From Acholeplasmatales bacterium (GTDB lineage Bacteria > Bacillota_I > Bacilli_A > Acholeplasmatales > Anaeroplasmataceae), in assembly GCA_024681175.1 (NCBI GenBank), contig JAILBI010000291.1, forward strand, positions 1 through 5,140: a DNA stretch of 5,140 bases, read 5' to 3'. Made by a program: the position numbers and the translations under genes. Shown here piece by piece: positions 5,087 through 5,140 of the stretch; position 1 is the stretch's first letter, and every line of letters begins with the position of its first letter. The notes beneath the pieces were generated by a model. The model was not told where the DNA came from. It saw nothing but the letters and a program-made list of their open reading frames with translations, and ran no database searches.

Positions 5087-5140
5087 CTTATTATGATTTT
5101 TAAAATCTATTTACTTCTATTAGGGATCCTATATTTTTCT

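Noticed and set aside
5095..5107. Inverted repeat GATTTT-T-AAAATC upstream of rsmE
   Set aside because: It is very AT-rich with a one-base centre and no T run; chance symmetry is likely.
5100..5140. Possible 3' end of an upstream gene (a short minus-strand frame ends in TAA at 5102-5100; another ends in TAG at 5109-5107)
   Set aside because: Only 10-12 codons are visible in two competing frames, with no recognisable family ending; it cannot be assigned.

Overview
The window is strongly AT-rich and every recognisable gene lies on the minus strand, so transcription runs from position 5140 towards position 1. Standard-code reading frames (TGG for Trp, TGA not needed as Trp), Shine-Dalgarno sites of the GGAGG/AAGGAG type, lipoprotein signal peptides, intrinsic terminators and a Firmicutes-type HMA protein point to a low-GC Gram-positive bacterium, probably a gut-type Bacilli/Erysipelotrichia-like or neighbouring lineage. 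The exact lineage cannot be fixed from this sequence.

In the direction of transcription the layout is as follows. (1) 5073-4336: rsmE, the 16S rRNA m3U1498 methyltransferase, a housekeeping gene. (2) 4275-3382: a BspA-type leucine-rich-repeat lipoprotein with its own strong promoter (TTGACT-16-TATAAT) and a clean terminator. (3) 3322-3077: an 81-residue HMA-domain metal-binding protein with an extended -10 promoter and a hairpin after its stop. (4) 2919-2398 and 2411-1347: an ECF-type sigma factor overlapped by 14 bp by a single-pass membrane protein in the usual anti-sigma position, followed by a strong terminator. (5) 1155 to beyond position 1: a lipoprotein built of tandem InlB/Listeria-Bacteroides-type repeats, cut by the left edge of the window.

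The most interesting part is the left half. The leader of the sigma factor and the upstream region of the repeat lipoprotein share an identical 12-bp box, CCAATAAAATCG, followed at identical spacing by ATTGTTT (25 of 31 positions identical over the aligned stretch). I did not find this box upstream of the other genes here. This suggests that the sigma/anti-sigma pair regulates itself and the neighbouring surface lipoprotein. The lipoprotein leader also carries three sequences that resemble catabolite-responsive (cre) boxes and a terminator-like hairpin, so its expression may have several inputs.

No gap between genes exceeds 300 bases. The longest are 1156-1346 and 2920-3076, and both hold regulatory signals. 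No tRNA, rRNA, CRISPR array, insertion sequence or attachment site was seen.
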